From: Gordionus sp. m RMFG-2023
Taxonomy: Eukaryota; Nematomorpha; Gordioida; Chordodea; Parachordodidae
Assembly (NCBI RefSeq): GCF_954871325.1
Contig: NC_088777.1
Coordinates: forward strand, 36,495,366 to 36,559,365
DNA: 64,000 nt
Reading direction: 5' to 3'
Position 1 is the stretch's first letter, and each line of letters begins with the position of its first letter. Both the position numbers and the translations under genes were made by a program. This document shows, one piece after another, positions 1 through 10,478 of the stretch. Below the pieces are notes generated by a model. That model ran no database searches. It had not been told where the DNA came from and was given only the letters and a program-made list of their open reading frames with translations.

Positions 1-238
1 GTCCGAACTTTCCACAACTGTAACATTTAATTGTCCCTACATTATTTATTTGACTTATCTTGCTTTCCTTTCTTATAGCGTTCTTTATTCTTTCTAAATC
101 TTTATTTTCCAATCTTATTACCGAAGTATTTCTACCTATGATTAATCCTACCGAGAAACTTAAAATTAATAACAAAATTATAATTATACCTATATATTCA
201 AAAACTAAACTTAATAAATTAATCTGTGTAATATACAT
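1..238 (-). CDS. Partial open frame: membrane segment plus CxxC zinc-knuckle-like motif
   Basis: Reading the minus strand from an ATG at 238, the frame stays open for 79 codons and runs off the window at base 1. The protein starts MYITQINLLSLVFEYIG. It then has a strongly hydrophobic stretch (about residues 17-36, rich in I, L and V) ending in GRN, a charged helix-like stretch (RLENKDLERIKNAIRKESK), and CYSCGKFG, which resembles the start of a CCHC zinc knuckle (CxxCxxxGHxxxxC). The His and last Cys would lie outside the window. A zinc knuckle most often means a retroelement Gag-like or RNA-binding protein, but an N-terminal membrane segment is not typical of either. I do not recognise the gene. 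It could also be a chance frame in AT-rich DNA, though the ordered hydrophobic, charged and Cys layout argues against that. Confidence 0.4.
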   Translation of the reverse strand, partial: MYITQINLLSLVFEYIGIIIILLLILSFSVGLIIGRNTSVIRLENKDLERIKNAIRKESKISQINNVGTIKCYSCGKFG

Positions 239-370
239 TATAAAGTACTCAATAACCACTTAATTAATAAAATTTTAAATAATTTAAAAAAATTGCATAT
301 ATATAAAATTACTACTATAATAACTAAAAGTAATAATAATTTATATAAGATAAAAATAAATTTGTTTTTA

Positions 371-470
371 CCTTTGAATTCCTAAGTGAATATCTAACAG
401 GCCTGTTACAAGTCCGAACTTAACTCAGGGTGTTAATGTTGTATTGGGAGAGCTAATTAGGAATCAAAGG
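371..470. repeat. Small inverted repeat with central palindrome
   Basis: The arms CCTTTGAATTCCTAA (371-385) and ATTAGGAATCAAAGG (456-470) are inverted copies with one indel. They enclose about 70 bases containing the perfect palindrome TAACAGGCCTGTTA (395-408). The hairpin could be a tiny foldback element or a structured transcript; nothing decides between these. Confidence 0.45.
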
Positions 471-1960
471 TATATTAAATCTATATAAATAAAATAAAGG
501 ATTAATTTTAATAATAACGATTGCTAACCACTTACTTTTGAGCACACCTAAAATAATATAATGTAAACTCTTTTAAATAATTCCAATTTATTAAATTATC
601 GTATTACTTTTCTCTATTTAGAAATATTTAGAATCTCTCTGTCTATAATTAATTTCAGATACTATATAAATGTAAAACAAATTTTTTTTTTTTATAAAAT
701 TTCACTCTAACTAACTTTATTGAAAATTGAATCATATTTATATACATAATTATTTGCATATTAAATATAATAATTTTTCGAAGAATAAAAATATAAAATT
801 AAAATATTATCATTTAAATATAAAAATGTAAATCTAGTACAACTATTACTAATTTTTCGAAGAATAAACATACAAAATTAAACTATTATTATTCAAATAT
901 AAAAATGTTAAATTTCGTACAATATTAAATTTACATAATACCACAATATTGATTAATGATTATAGATATAGTATGTTAATATGAAATTGTTAAATTTTAT
1001 TTTAAAGTAAATGTGTTATAATTATTTTTGTAAACAAAATATTTTTAATTTAATCGTCAAAATGATATTATATTAAATCATCATCAGTCATCCTCATCAC
1101 ATTCACAACAACACTGAAAAATAATAATTAATAAACTTAACTTCAAAAATCATCACAATTAATTTGAGTAGGAATATATTGGAAGAAATAACTATTTGGA
1201 TAAAGTGAAAATTCGAAAAGTCGTGGTACTTTCTACTATTTGGCCTTTCGCCTGTAATAATCTGATAAATGTTTGGTTAGAGAAAAATTGGGAAACACAA
1301 ATGAAATCCCAAATAAGGTGTTTTCCTCTAAACCAAGGAATGTTTGTGAGCCCACCTGGTCTTTTCCCTTCAGACAGGGATAAGTAGACAGGTTCCAGGA
1401 GGTTTGGGTAGTAATCCTAATTTGTTCTACATTATAGAGTTAATAGCTCTCTAGATCTATGGCAACTAAACTGTCTTTAGAATATAAACAGATTAGACCA
1501 TGTCGCCTCTTAGGATCGGAGGATTTCCCTTACCCTTTACATCCTTGAGGTATAAATGTTTTTCCCACGAAAATTTAAGCATATTTTTTAATATTTTAAA
1601 TTATAAACACTAATGAACATAAAAAAAATCCATGAAGCAAGAAATAAATAACTTAAAGATATAATAAAAATTAAAAATATAATCCAAACTCATTAATATT
1701 ACATTAAGTGATTATCATCACAATCACTTTCAAATATATGATAGAATATTTCCGAATTACATTAAAATAATTGTTTTGCAATAATACCAATAATAAATTA
1801 TCTCAACTTATCACACATAATTTTATCCCTATTAGAGAGAAACTTATTGAAAAAGTGGCTGAATCGCTGATTACATTTTCATTTATGATTGATATGACTA
1901 ACTTTTTATAATAATTATATGTTTAATTCTATGAAATATCGTGATTTACTTATCGGTCTA
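471..1960. other. Gene-poor AT-rich stretch
   Basis: I see no supported gene here. Bases 1195-1560 are less AT-rich and hold a 63-codon plus-strand frame (1196-1387) without recognisable motifs. A near-duplicate AATTTTTCGAAGAATAAA block occurs at about 771 and 852. Confidence 0.4.
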
Positions 1961-1967
1961 TATACGT

Positions 1968-2090
1968 CAGAGATCTGAAAGCCTAGCTCAGAACGGGCCT
2001 TAAAATGTTGGGATTTTAAAAATCTGGGCAGGGTCGGGCTGGGCTAAAATAAACAATTAAAAATCCGAGCTGGGCTAAATTTAAAAAAAT
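1968..2090. repeat. hAT-like terminal fragment (CAGAGATCTG end)
   Basis: CAGAGATCTGAAAGCC at 1968 followed by GGGC/GGGCTGGGC-rich sequence resembles the end of the element at 59,428-63,620, which starts CAGAGACCTGCAG and is also rich in GGCCCGG. A possible opposite end, GGCCTGGGCTCAGCCTGATC, lies near 7260-7280, but no target duplication was found. It is probably a remnant of the same family. Confidence 0.35.
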
Positions 2091-2100
2091 TTATATTATA

Positions 2101-2300
2101 CCAATTATTCAGATAAAAATCTTATATTGGGGCTCATTTGCTGCTCATATTGTTAATTTTCCTTTACAGCAATTAGAAAATCTAAGTAAATTTTTATCTA
2201 TGGTTTTAAATATTTCATCATATTTCCAAAATTCTCCTAATTTAATCACGACTAATAAAAATTATTCGGAATTTAGTTCGCAGAAAGAAAATAAAAAATA
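2101..2300 (+). other. Unassigned open stretch
   Basis: One plus frame stays open for about 60 codons (reading WGSFAAHIVNFPLQQLENL near its start) and ends in TAA near 2300. Composition looks mildly coding, but I recognise no family. It may be a decayed transposase piece. Confidence 0.2.
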
Positions 2301-2415
2301 AATTTAACATTAACATTAACATTAAGATGATAGGAAAGTTGATAGAAAAAATAAAAATAACATTAAGATTATACGAATTGTTCATTTCTTGATTACTGAG
2401 ATTATATATATACTA
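2290..2415 (+). repeat. SINE 3' tail copy
   Basis: This contains AACATTAAGATGATAGGAAA and TTGTTCATTTCTTGA followed by an ATATATATA tail. The same blocks end the tRNA-derived repeat at 8186-8480 and, inverted, the copy at 5917-6190. Only the 3' part is present here. Confidence 0.5.
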
Positions 2416-2451
2416 GTTGATAACCCGTCAAAAATGACGGGGAATATTATT

Positions 2452-3814
2452 TTTAATGAAACAATATGAGGGAATAGTAAAGGATAAACCATGGGGTCTA
2501 AATTTGGGCTCAATACATTAAGAATAATGAGATCGTTGTCATTAGATTTAGGATAGACTTTAATATCTCTTTTGAAAGGAGGCTCTCCATCTTCATTATT
2601 GAAAATCATAGCTACGTCATCCAAGATGGTAAATTATAACGGCGTCGATCGCTAGAACGATCTCCTTTAAAGATCATATTAATGGTTGGGAGTTTTGTAT
2701 TAGAAGTAGTTGCTAATTCTAATGCAGATTGATGGACTTCACCTAATGTCTTAAAACTAAGAGCATAGGGGTTAATTTGTCGTATTAACTGATCTAATTG
2801 CTTCATAATATCTTTATTACATTTACTATTTGCTGAATGGTGTATACGCTTATCTATAGCCTGTGTCGTATCTAACACGTATAACTGGGCATAAGTAGGC
2901 AAAGCATTAGAAGGTGGGTATAAATTAGATGTGCGGTGATATATTTGGCCGTGCACTTTGAAACAATAAGGGCCATTACCTGTAAGCTCCGAAATTTTTG
3001 CGCCCATCGATGCAAAAGCTACTGCTGAATTATAAGAACGTATGTTCTTCATAAAATTATTATGTAACTTATCTTGAGGGTTTGATATAAGATTTTTTAA
3101 AAAGGAGGATATGGTATTTGGGTAAGGATAACCTTCCCTTTATGACAGCACTGTGTGAATTTACCGTCGGTCGGTCTCTCAGCTATGAAATTCATGGAAA
3201 AACAAAATTGACATATGATATTCATAGGCCCGCAAGTATGTTCAGTTATTAAGTGAATATCATTAGTATTAAAATGTGTTAAATTACTTCTATTTTTAAG
3301 AATAGATGTATAGGTGGTGGGGAAAATCTGTTTAAGCTTTAGACGAAAACGGGCAGCACATGCCCGCATCCTAGCAGTTTTAGTTGATATATCAATAGGA
3401 AAAGGTTTATTTAAATTAATACTTTGAGGTGTAGGTACTAAAGCTACTATAGGTTTGGGTTTCTTGGATTTTATATGACTTCGCACTTTACGACCACTTT
3501 CCTTAAAATAAAAATATTTTATCTAAATTATTGGAAAATAAAACTTCTTTTGTTATGTTTAATCTTTTTCTATTTCCCAAAATAGAAGTGTAAGTGGTAG
3601 GGAAGATTTGTTTAATTTTTTGATGAAAACGGCTTATGCATGCGCTAATCATAGCAGTTTTAATTGATAAATCAATTGGGAGATATAAATTTGAATTAGG
3701 ATTATGAGTTGTAGTTAATGAAACTAATTTAGGATTATTATATTTGGATTTTATGTGAATCCGTATTTTGCGGATACTTTCCTTTAATTGTTTGGGAGAT
3801 TGTCTATTTTCCAT
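2452..3814 (-). pseudogene. Helitron transposase N-terminal region (truncated)
   Basis: Helitrons are rolling-circle DNA transposons. Frames at 3503-3814, 3097-3486, 2612-3052 and 2466-2624 read on the minus strand in the order of a Helitron N-terminal (Helitron_like_N) region. A zinc-binding part has CGPMNIICQFCF then CCHKGKV. It is followed by NIRSYNSAVAFASMGAKI, GPYCFKVHGQIYHR, YAQLYVLDT and PSWMTDDVAMIF. The last conserved piece is SPNLDPMVYPLLFPH, after which the family sequence stops abruptly near 2465. The Rep catalytic HUH motifs and helicase are missing. The first about 90 residues occur twice in tandem: PIDLSIKTAM...IFPTTYTSIL at 3503-3814 and PIDISTKTAR...IFPTTYTSIL at 3097-3486. 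The copy is broken by frame changes and truncation, so it is a fossil. Confidence 0.75.
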
Positions 3815-4059
3815 AGTATTCTATTTATATTGTTAATTTAAAAAATTCTAAACATCTAACTTAAAAATTGTTAAATGTAGGGCAGTTTTTGTGAACTTAT
3901 TAAAATGATTTTAAAATTTATATATGCTAATCATTTATTTTTGGTTCAGTTTAATTTTTACAAGATATTAATGAAGTGCATATTAAAAATGAAATTAAAT
4001 GTATAAATATCTCTTTTTTAATTCTGAAATCATTGCTATTTAAAAAAATTGTTTTCTTT

Positions 4060-5875
4060 TTATAGATTTAAGATTAAAGATAAAGTCATATTTGATAAGC
4101 ATTTTACCCTTAATAAAATAGAAAAAAAAATCAATATGTTCATATTGCAAAGTAAAAATGTCTGGTAATCACTTGTCAAATTTAGAAAGACACCTGGAAA
4201 GAAATCACAACAATGAATATTTAAATTATTTAAATGAAAAAACCAAATATCAGGAATTGTTATTGGCAAAAAAACCTAAAATTAATATAGAAACCTTTTT
4301 TCCAAAAAAGCATATAAGTATAAATATATCATCTAATGATTTGATGAGTTCTATATTAGAACTTGTTACTGTAAATGGCCGGCCTTTATCAATTATTGAA
4401 GATTCGGGATTTCAAAGAATTATAAATCCACTCCTATCTGGGCTCAATTTAGTTATAAACAAAGAAAATTTATCCAGAACTATTAATAAAACAGCCCAAT
4501 CAATTAGAGACAAAATATCGAGAGAGGTAGAAGGAAAATTAATAAGTTTAAAAGTTGATGCAGTTCAACGACTAGATAGGTCAATTCTTGGTGTAAATAT
4601 TCAATTTATATCAAAGTCCATTATAAATTTGAGGCTCTTGGAATTGTAGAGCTGAAAGAGAGATGTACAGGAGAATATATAAAAGAGAATATATTAAAAA
4701 CTTTACTAAAATTTAAAATTAATATTCAACAAATATACACAATTACTTCTGATAATGGTTGTAATTTTTTAAGAGCTATAAAGCTCCTGCAACCTGAAAC
4801 TGATTATGATATAAGGAGTGAATCAGCAGATGAGGAAAATATGGATGTAAATGTATATAAATATGATATTGATGATATACAAAATACTTTTTTATCAACT
4901 ATTATATCCTATCCGATTTATAGTGTACGGTGTGCACACACTTCAGCTGGCACTTCAAGATGCTATAAAATTATCACCTATTGTGGAAACCATTGCAAAA
5001 GCTAGGAGCCTAAATTTAAAATTAAGACATCCCACTTACCAAAAGTTATTAAAAAATATGAAACTCCCTAAGCCTGTGTTAGATTGGCACAGATGGCATT
5101 CAACCCATGATATGTTAGAAAGGCTGATTTTACTAAAATCCAATATCGAAGATTTTTTTACAGAGCAATCTGATTATTTATTGACTGAAGATGGGAAAGA
5201 GATAATAACGATTGTTGAAATTTAAAAACCGCTAAAAATCGCAACCAAACAATTCCAATCTGAACAGTTAACACTGACAGATTTTTATGCAGCATGGTTA
5301 AGATGCTGCATCGAACTGGAAAAAAATCCAAACCATTTTGCTCAATTACTATATTCTTGTCTTAAGAACAGAGAAGAAAGGTTTATAAAGAACGAAATTC
5401 TCTTAGCTGCCATATACCTGGGCCCAAGATACAAGGTTAATTAAAAGCTTAGTAAATTAATTATTTTAGATTTATATTAAAATTGTTATTTTATGAAATA
5501 TTTAAATATAAACAATATAAATCCTTAAATATTACAGGTATTACTTAGTGATGATGATAAGGTTTGTGCGAAAAAACATCTTGTCAATTTATGGAGACGA
5601 ATTAAAAGCTTAACAACGCCAATTTTATCTGATGATATTAGTTCCGATGAAGTTATTGAACAAGAAGATGATTTAGAGAAATTGATATAACTTAAAGAAA
5701 GGCAGGAGAAAATACTTAAAAGAGGGCCAACGATTGCTGAGAAAAGTATTGGAACAATAATTACTGGATTTAGCGATTATATAAGATTAGATAAGAAGGA
5801 AAATATTTTGCATTTTTGGGAGTCTGCTAAGCTGGAACTATTAACGTTACAAAGAATAAAAATTAAATATTATTT
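4060..5875 (+). pseudogene. Decayed BED-finger hAT transposase
   Basis: hAT elements are cut-and-paste DNA transposons. Near 4137 a BED-type finger is visible (CSYCKVKMSGNHLSNLERHLERNH; the CxxC and HxxxxH ligands are all present). Then come LVTVNGRPLSIIEDSGFQ and a DNA-binding and catalytic stretch (IYTITSDNGCNF, about 4734-4770, the D of the catalytic core). Next are VRCAAHTLQLALQDAI and WHRWHSTHDMLERL (4851-5225), then KNEILLAAIYLGPRYKV (to 5436). An intron follows with acceptor TTACAG near 5539, then VLLSDDDKVCAKKHLVNLW. Several frame changes and stops break it, and the C-terminal hATC dimerisation motif is missing. The coding sequence ends near 5875 where the inverted SINE copy begins. 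Confidence 0.75.
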
Positions 5876-5916
5876 TCAAATAACTGGTAACACAAAAAAA
5901 TTCCTAAATCTAGAAA

Positions 5917-6190
5917 TGAACGTTTTCGTATCTTGGTAATGTTAATTTTTTTTCTATCAACTTTCCTATCATCTTAACGTTAATTTTTTCACTTTCCTAT
6001 CTCCTAATGTTAAAATATCTTTTTTCTATCACCTTTCCTATCAATCATCTTAATGTTAAATAAATTGAGAGCTATTATTATCTCGTTAATGTAAAAAAAA
6101 TTTTATGGCAACACTGGGATTCGAACTCGCAACCTATCGTTCGGAAGACAAACTTTTTTCCATTAAGCCCCCCCCCCCCCCTTCAATATT
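5917..6190 (-). repeat. tRNA-derived SINE, inverted copy
   Basis: This is the reverse complement of the repeat at 8186-8480. The tRNA-like head lies at about 6104-6180 (minus), with a B-box-like GTTCGAATC and a poly-C/G run at its start. The tail contains the TTCCTATCATCTTAA repeats and ends in GAAATGAACG. It faces the 8.2-kb copy, so the pair could fold on itself. Confidence 0.6.
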
Positions 6191-6239
6191 ATATTTTGAT
6201 ATATTTGTATATATATGAAACTTTTTTTTATAAAATTAA

Positions 6240-7270
6240 CTTAATTTAATTAGAATGACGGGTTGATGGGTAATTATTAAGTTAGGTGTATATGATACTA
6301 AATATGCTTTATTAATATATTTTATAAAAATATTAAAATTTAGGAGAAAAAGAGGTAAAATTGTTACAATGTAACACGTGAACATTAAGGGTATTAGAAA
6401 TATCAAAATTTAAATTGTGATAGAAATCATATTGGCTAAAATTTAAAATAGAGATCCTTGAAAATTTAATTTTAAACATGGGATATAGATATTGGTCTGA
6501 AAATTTTTTTTTACAAACATAGCCAGGATCAAAAAACCAAGTCCCATGCAACTTTCATAAAATTTTCATTTTTTTTATTTTGATTTAATAACAATGTCTT
6601 AAATTTAATTTTAATATTCCATTTATTTCTATTGTGGGTAATTACTAATTAGTTAGGTGTATATGATAAGAAATATGCTTTATTAATATATTTTATAAAA
6701 ATATTAAAATTTAAGAGAAAAAGAGGTAAAATTGTTGCAATGTAACCCGCGAGCATTATGGGTATTAGAAATATCAGGGTAAAATTTAAAATAGAGATTC
6801 TTGAAAATTTTTTAATTTTAAATATGGGATATAGACATTGGCCTGATATTTTTTTTGCAGACATAGCCAGGCCTGATCAAAAAACCAAGTCCAATGCAAC
6901 TTTTATATAATTTTCATTTATTTTTTATTGTAATTTAATAACAATTTCTTAAATTTAATTTTATATTCCATTTATTTCTATTGTAATTTAATAACAATGT
7001 CTTAAATTAAATTTTATATTTAGATTTTAGAATAAAATTTAAAATTGTGATAGATATCATATTAAGTAAAATTTAAAATAGAGATAACATTGGCCGGGAA
7101 ATTTTTTTTCGCTGACATGGCCAGGCCTTATCAAAAAACCAAGGCCTATGCGACTTTCATATTCTGATTGTATTTTTAAATGAATTATGGGGCTGGGCTT
7201 GGGAATTTTTTTATTATTAACTATGAGTCAGACATTGAACTAAAACAAATTTTATTGCAGGCCTGGGCTC
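6240..7270. repeat. Three diverged copies of a ~350-bp block
   Basis: GTTAGGTGTATATGATA starts near 6283 and 6652. The block end CAAAAAACCAAG, preceded by CATAGCCAGG or CATGGCCAGG, occurs near 6532, 6876 and 7132. The copies differ by indels and point changes. They lie between the inverted SINE copy and the 170-bp array, and no gene is seen. Confidence 0.6.
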
Positions 7271-7279
7271 AGCCTGATC

Positions 7280-7850
7280 ATAAGATCTAAATTTTAATAA
7301 TTACTTTTATGAAATTTTAATCAAGAATGAAGGAAGCATGATAAAAATGGGTAGCTAATGTCATTTTAAGAGATTCCAATATTGTTTGGGGTGTATTGTG
7401 AGATTTATTTTTGTTTGTCAAATAGCTAAATATAATTTAAAGAATAGTTATAAGATCTAAATTTTAATAATTACTTTTATGAAATTTTAATCAAGAATGA
7501 AGGAAGCATGATAAAAATGGGTAGCTAATGTCATTTTAAGAGATTCCAATATTGTTTGGGGTGTATTGTGAGATTTATTTTTGTTTGTCAAATAGCTAAA
7601 TATAATTTAAAGAATAGTTATAAGATCTAAATTTTAATAATTACTTTTATGAAATTTTAATCAAGAATGAAGGAAGCATGATAAAAATGGGTAGCTAATG
7701 TCAGGGTGTATTGTGAGATTTATTTTTGTTTGTCAAATAGCTAAATATAATTTAAAGAATAGTTATAAGATCTAAATTTTAATAATTACTTTTATGAAAT
7801 TTTAATCAATAATGAAGGAAGCATGATAAAAATGGGTAGCTAATGTCATT
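7280..7850. repeat. 170-bp direct tandem repeat
   Basis: ATAAGATCTAAATTTTAATA begins at 7280, 7450, 7620 and 7765. The first two intervals are exactly 170 bases and the copies are nearly identical. The third unit lacks about 25 bases (145-base interval). Such identity means recent amplification. Confidence 0.85.
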
Positions 7851-7925
7851 TCAAGAGATTCCAATATTGTTGGCGGTATAATTAATTGAATAACGGTAAA
7901 AATATATTGGTGAGAAATTCAAAAA

Positions 7926-7963
7926 TTACGTCAAAATTAGGCGCATGCGCAAAGTATATAAAG
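7926..7963 (+). promoter_or_regulatory. CRE-like + NRF1-like + TATA module, copy 1
   Basis: TTACGTCA (7926-7933, CRE-like), GCGCATGCGC (7941-7950, a palindrome matching the NRF1 core) and TATATAAAG (7955-7963, TATA-box-like) occur within 38 bases. The order and spacing look like a compact RNA polymerase II promoter. It sits in a 177-bp unit duplicated downstream. No supported gene follows directly, so function is inferred only. Confidence 0.4.
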
Positions 7964-8102
7964 CTTCATATATATACACAAATATATCAAAATATAATAT
8001 TGAAGGGGGGGGGGCTCAATGGTAAGAACAAGAGATTCCAATATTGTTGGCGGTATAATTAATTGAATAATGGTAAAAATATATTGGTGAGAAATTCAAA
8101 AA

Positions 8103-8140
8103 TTACGTCAAAATTAGGCGCATGCGCAAAGTATATAAAG
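8103..8140 (+). promoter_or_regulatory. CRE-like + NRF1-like + TATA module, copy 2
   Basis: The module of 7926-7963 repeats 177 bases downstream: TTACGTCA at 8103, GCGCATGCGC at 8118 and TATATAAAG at 8132. It is followed about 45 bases later by the poly-G and tRNA-like head of the SINE copy. Confidence 0.4.
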
Positions 8141-8185
8141 CTTCATATATATACACAAATATATCAAAATATAATATTGAAGGGG

Positions 8186-8480
8186 GGGGGCTCAATGGTA
8201 AGAACGTTTGCCTTCCGAACGATAGGTCGCGAGTTCGAATCTCTGTTTTGCCATAAAAAAAATTTTAAAAAAAGTTTTAACATTAGCGAGATAATAATAG
8301 CCCTCGATTTATTTAACATTAAGATGATAGGAAAGTTGATGGAAAAAAAATATTTTAACATTATGAGATAGGAAAGTGAAAAAATTAACGTTATGAAGAT
8401 ATGAAAGTTAATACAAAAAAAAATTAACATTACCAAGATACGAAAACGTTCATTTCTTGAATATGGCTATTATATATATA
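8186..8480 (+). repeat. tRNA-derived SINE
   Basis: A G-run is followed by GGCTCAATGGTAAGAACG (A-box-like) and, about 35 bases on, GTTCGAATCTC (B-box-like). This is the internal Pol III promoter layout of a tRNA gene. A five-base-pair anticodon stem can be drawn (CGTTT with GAACG), but its loop lacks the usual U33 and the acceptor stem is poor, so it is not a working tRNA. The 3' body has imperfect short repeats with GATAGGAAAGT and ends TTCATTTCTTGA plus an AT tail. A truncated head lies at 8005-8030. Confidence 0.6.
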
Positions 8481-10123
8481 GATTAGATATCTATAAAAAA
8501 CGAAATCAACAATATTATAGAAATATTATTAAAATAAAAGGGTATTATGATATATTATTTTTTTTTGGTTATAGTTTTTTTTATCTTCGAGATTATATAT
8601 TTCAATTCAATTATTCTTTGTTTTTTTTTGATGTCAATAAATTCTGATTCCTATCAAATTTTTTTGTAATAATAAAAATGAGTTGTAAGAAGTTAAATTA
8701 ATTCCATTAAAAAGTAAGTTGCGATCTGTTAAAGTGTTGTAAGAAGTTAAATTAATTCTATCTATGATATCTGTTAAAATAACATTTGCATGTTATGAAA
8801 AAATATATAAATAATATAATATAATCTTTATTTTAATATAATTCCGCTTAAATCTATATAATCAACTATTTTCAAAATGTTCTCTAAAGGTCGTACTTAT
8901 ATTCCACTAAAAATAAGCTTCCCTATACTAAACAAACATTCTTCAGGAGAGTTAGATATAAGTGATGGATTATATTAATAACCAATAAATTTTAAATTTG
9001 AGAGAAATCATCATATAAAGACAATTAATTAAAAATATATAAATATTTAACATATTTTAAAAAGTAGCTGGTTACCGTTACAAAAATTTTAAGTTACTTT
9101 TACATTAACAAAACTAGTAGTAAGCTAATCTTTTATCATTTTATTTTGGCAGATAATATATTTTATCCTCCTATATTTATTATTATTTTTATTTCACCTT
9201 AATTGTTTATTTTTTTTATTTAAAAAAACTTAGTTGACTCTGAATATAAACATCTACAGGTATCAATTTATTTTAAACTCTATCAACTTAAATTGAGCAA
9301 AAATATAAAATAATCGCCATCATCAATAACCGAGAAGAAAATTTCTGTGAAAATCATTTAATTTTTTATTCAATAATCATGTTAATTATTTAAATTTCTT
9401 TCGCATTTATTAACTTACATTTATAATATCTCCACATTTTATATGATCTATTATTAATATATAATAATCATGTAAATAACATCTTAGTATTGAATTCATC
9501 TATTTATCATCTTATAAAAACGCCAGCAAATTCTAAGAAAATAAGGTAAAAAAAGATAAAATAATATTTATTATGTATACCATTTTACCTAGTTATGTTA
9601 ATTTTATTAAGTATACATTATTTAAAGATTAGTTAAACTGGATATAGAAATTAAGCAAAATAACTATCAATAAATTTCTCTTATTAGAAGCGGTCATTTA
9701 TAAAGCAGTATAAGATTATCAATACTATGTATAAAAAGTTGGTTAATTTCGGAAGAATTTTGCAATTTTAAAATTAAATCAGTTATCTACGCTTAATAAA
9801 GTTACGTATGTACCCAATACTTCAATTCAAAATTGGTCAATTATAGATAAGAAAGTTATATCTTATTTTATTTTTTTTTCGTAAAAAAATGTTATGTCGT
9901 AGGCATTAAAACAATAGGATATCCTCCCTATAAATTTATTTGCTTCGTTTTTGGTAAATATCACTATGGTAATCGATATCGCTTTATTTTCGCCCCTATG
10001 ATAAATGCAGCCCAGCAAATTCTTTTTACTCGAAAAGCTCTTAACTTAAATAATAGATCCCTGTTTTCAAATAGATTTTTAGCAACCATGCCCTCAATTT
10101 GAAAAATTCTTACTTAATAAGAT
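8481..10123. other. Intergenic, AT-rich
   Basis: I see no coding structure, RNA gene or element ends. GTAAGAAGTTAAATTAATTC occurs twice near 8676-8760. The last part probably holds the promoter of the Reeler gene, but no core element stands out. Confidence 0.4.
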
Positions 10124-10228
10124 TTGTATTTTCATTATGTGTTAAATAAAATTACAACAAAAAATTTAAAAATAATATATTTTCTTATTTTATATAAAAA
10201 AGTTTTTTCCCACAAATTTATAAGCCGA

Positions 10229-10478
10229 ATGGAATTCTACAAATCCATTAGTAATGTCAAAAAAGGTCCTATCCTAGTGCTGTGGATTCTAGTATTGTTA
10301 AATCCGTGGAGCAAGCATCTTGTTATTGCTTACCCGGATGGAGCGCCAAATCATGTTTGTGACACTATGCAACCTAGTTTACAATTTCATGGACCAAGTA
10401 TCGTTGGAAAGGATCAAAAATTTCCTTACAAAATAGTTGCCAGCACTAGCAAGATCAAACCTAAACAAGGATTAGCTA
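10229..10478 (+). CDS. Reeler gene, exon 1
   Basis: This exon encodes the signal peptide and the first third of the Reeler domain, up to KPKQGLA. It ends in phase 1 at donor GTAAAA (10479). Confidence 0.8.

Noticed and set aside
1196-1387. 63-codon plus-strand frame as a gene
   Set aside because: No domain, signal or splice context supports it.
8186-8252. Functional tRNA gene
   Set aside because: The A and B boxes fit, but the acceptor stem is poor and the anticodon loop lacks U33; repeated copies point to a SINE.
8063-8436. Frames across the SINE on both strands
   Set aside because: They run through the poly-G/tRNA-like region and AT tail, with no protein-like composition.
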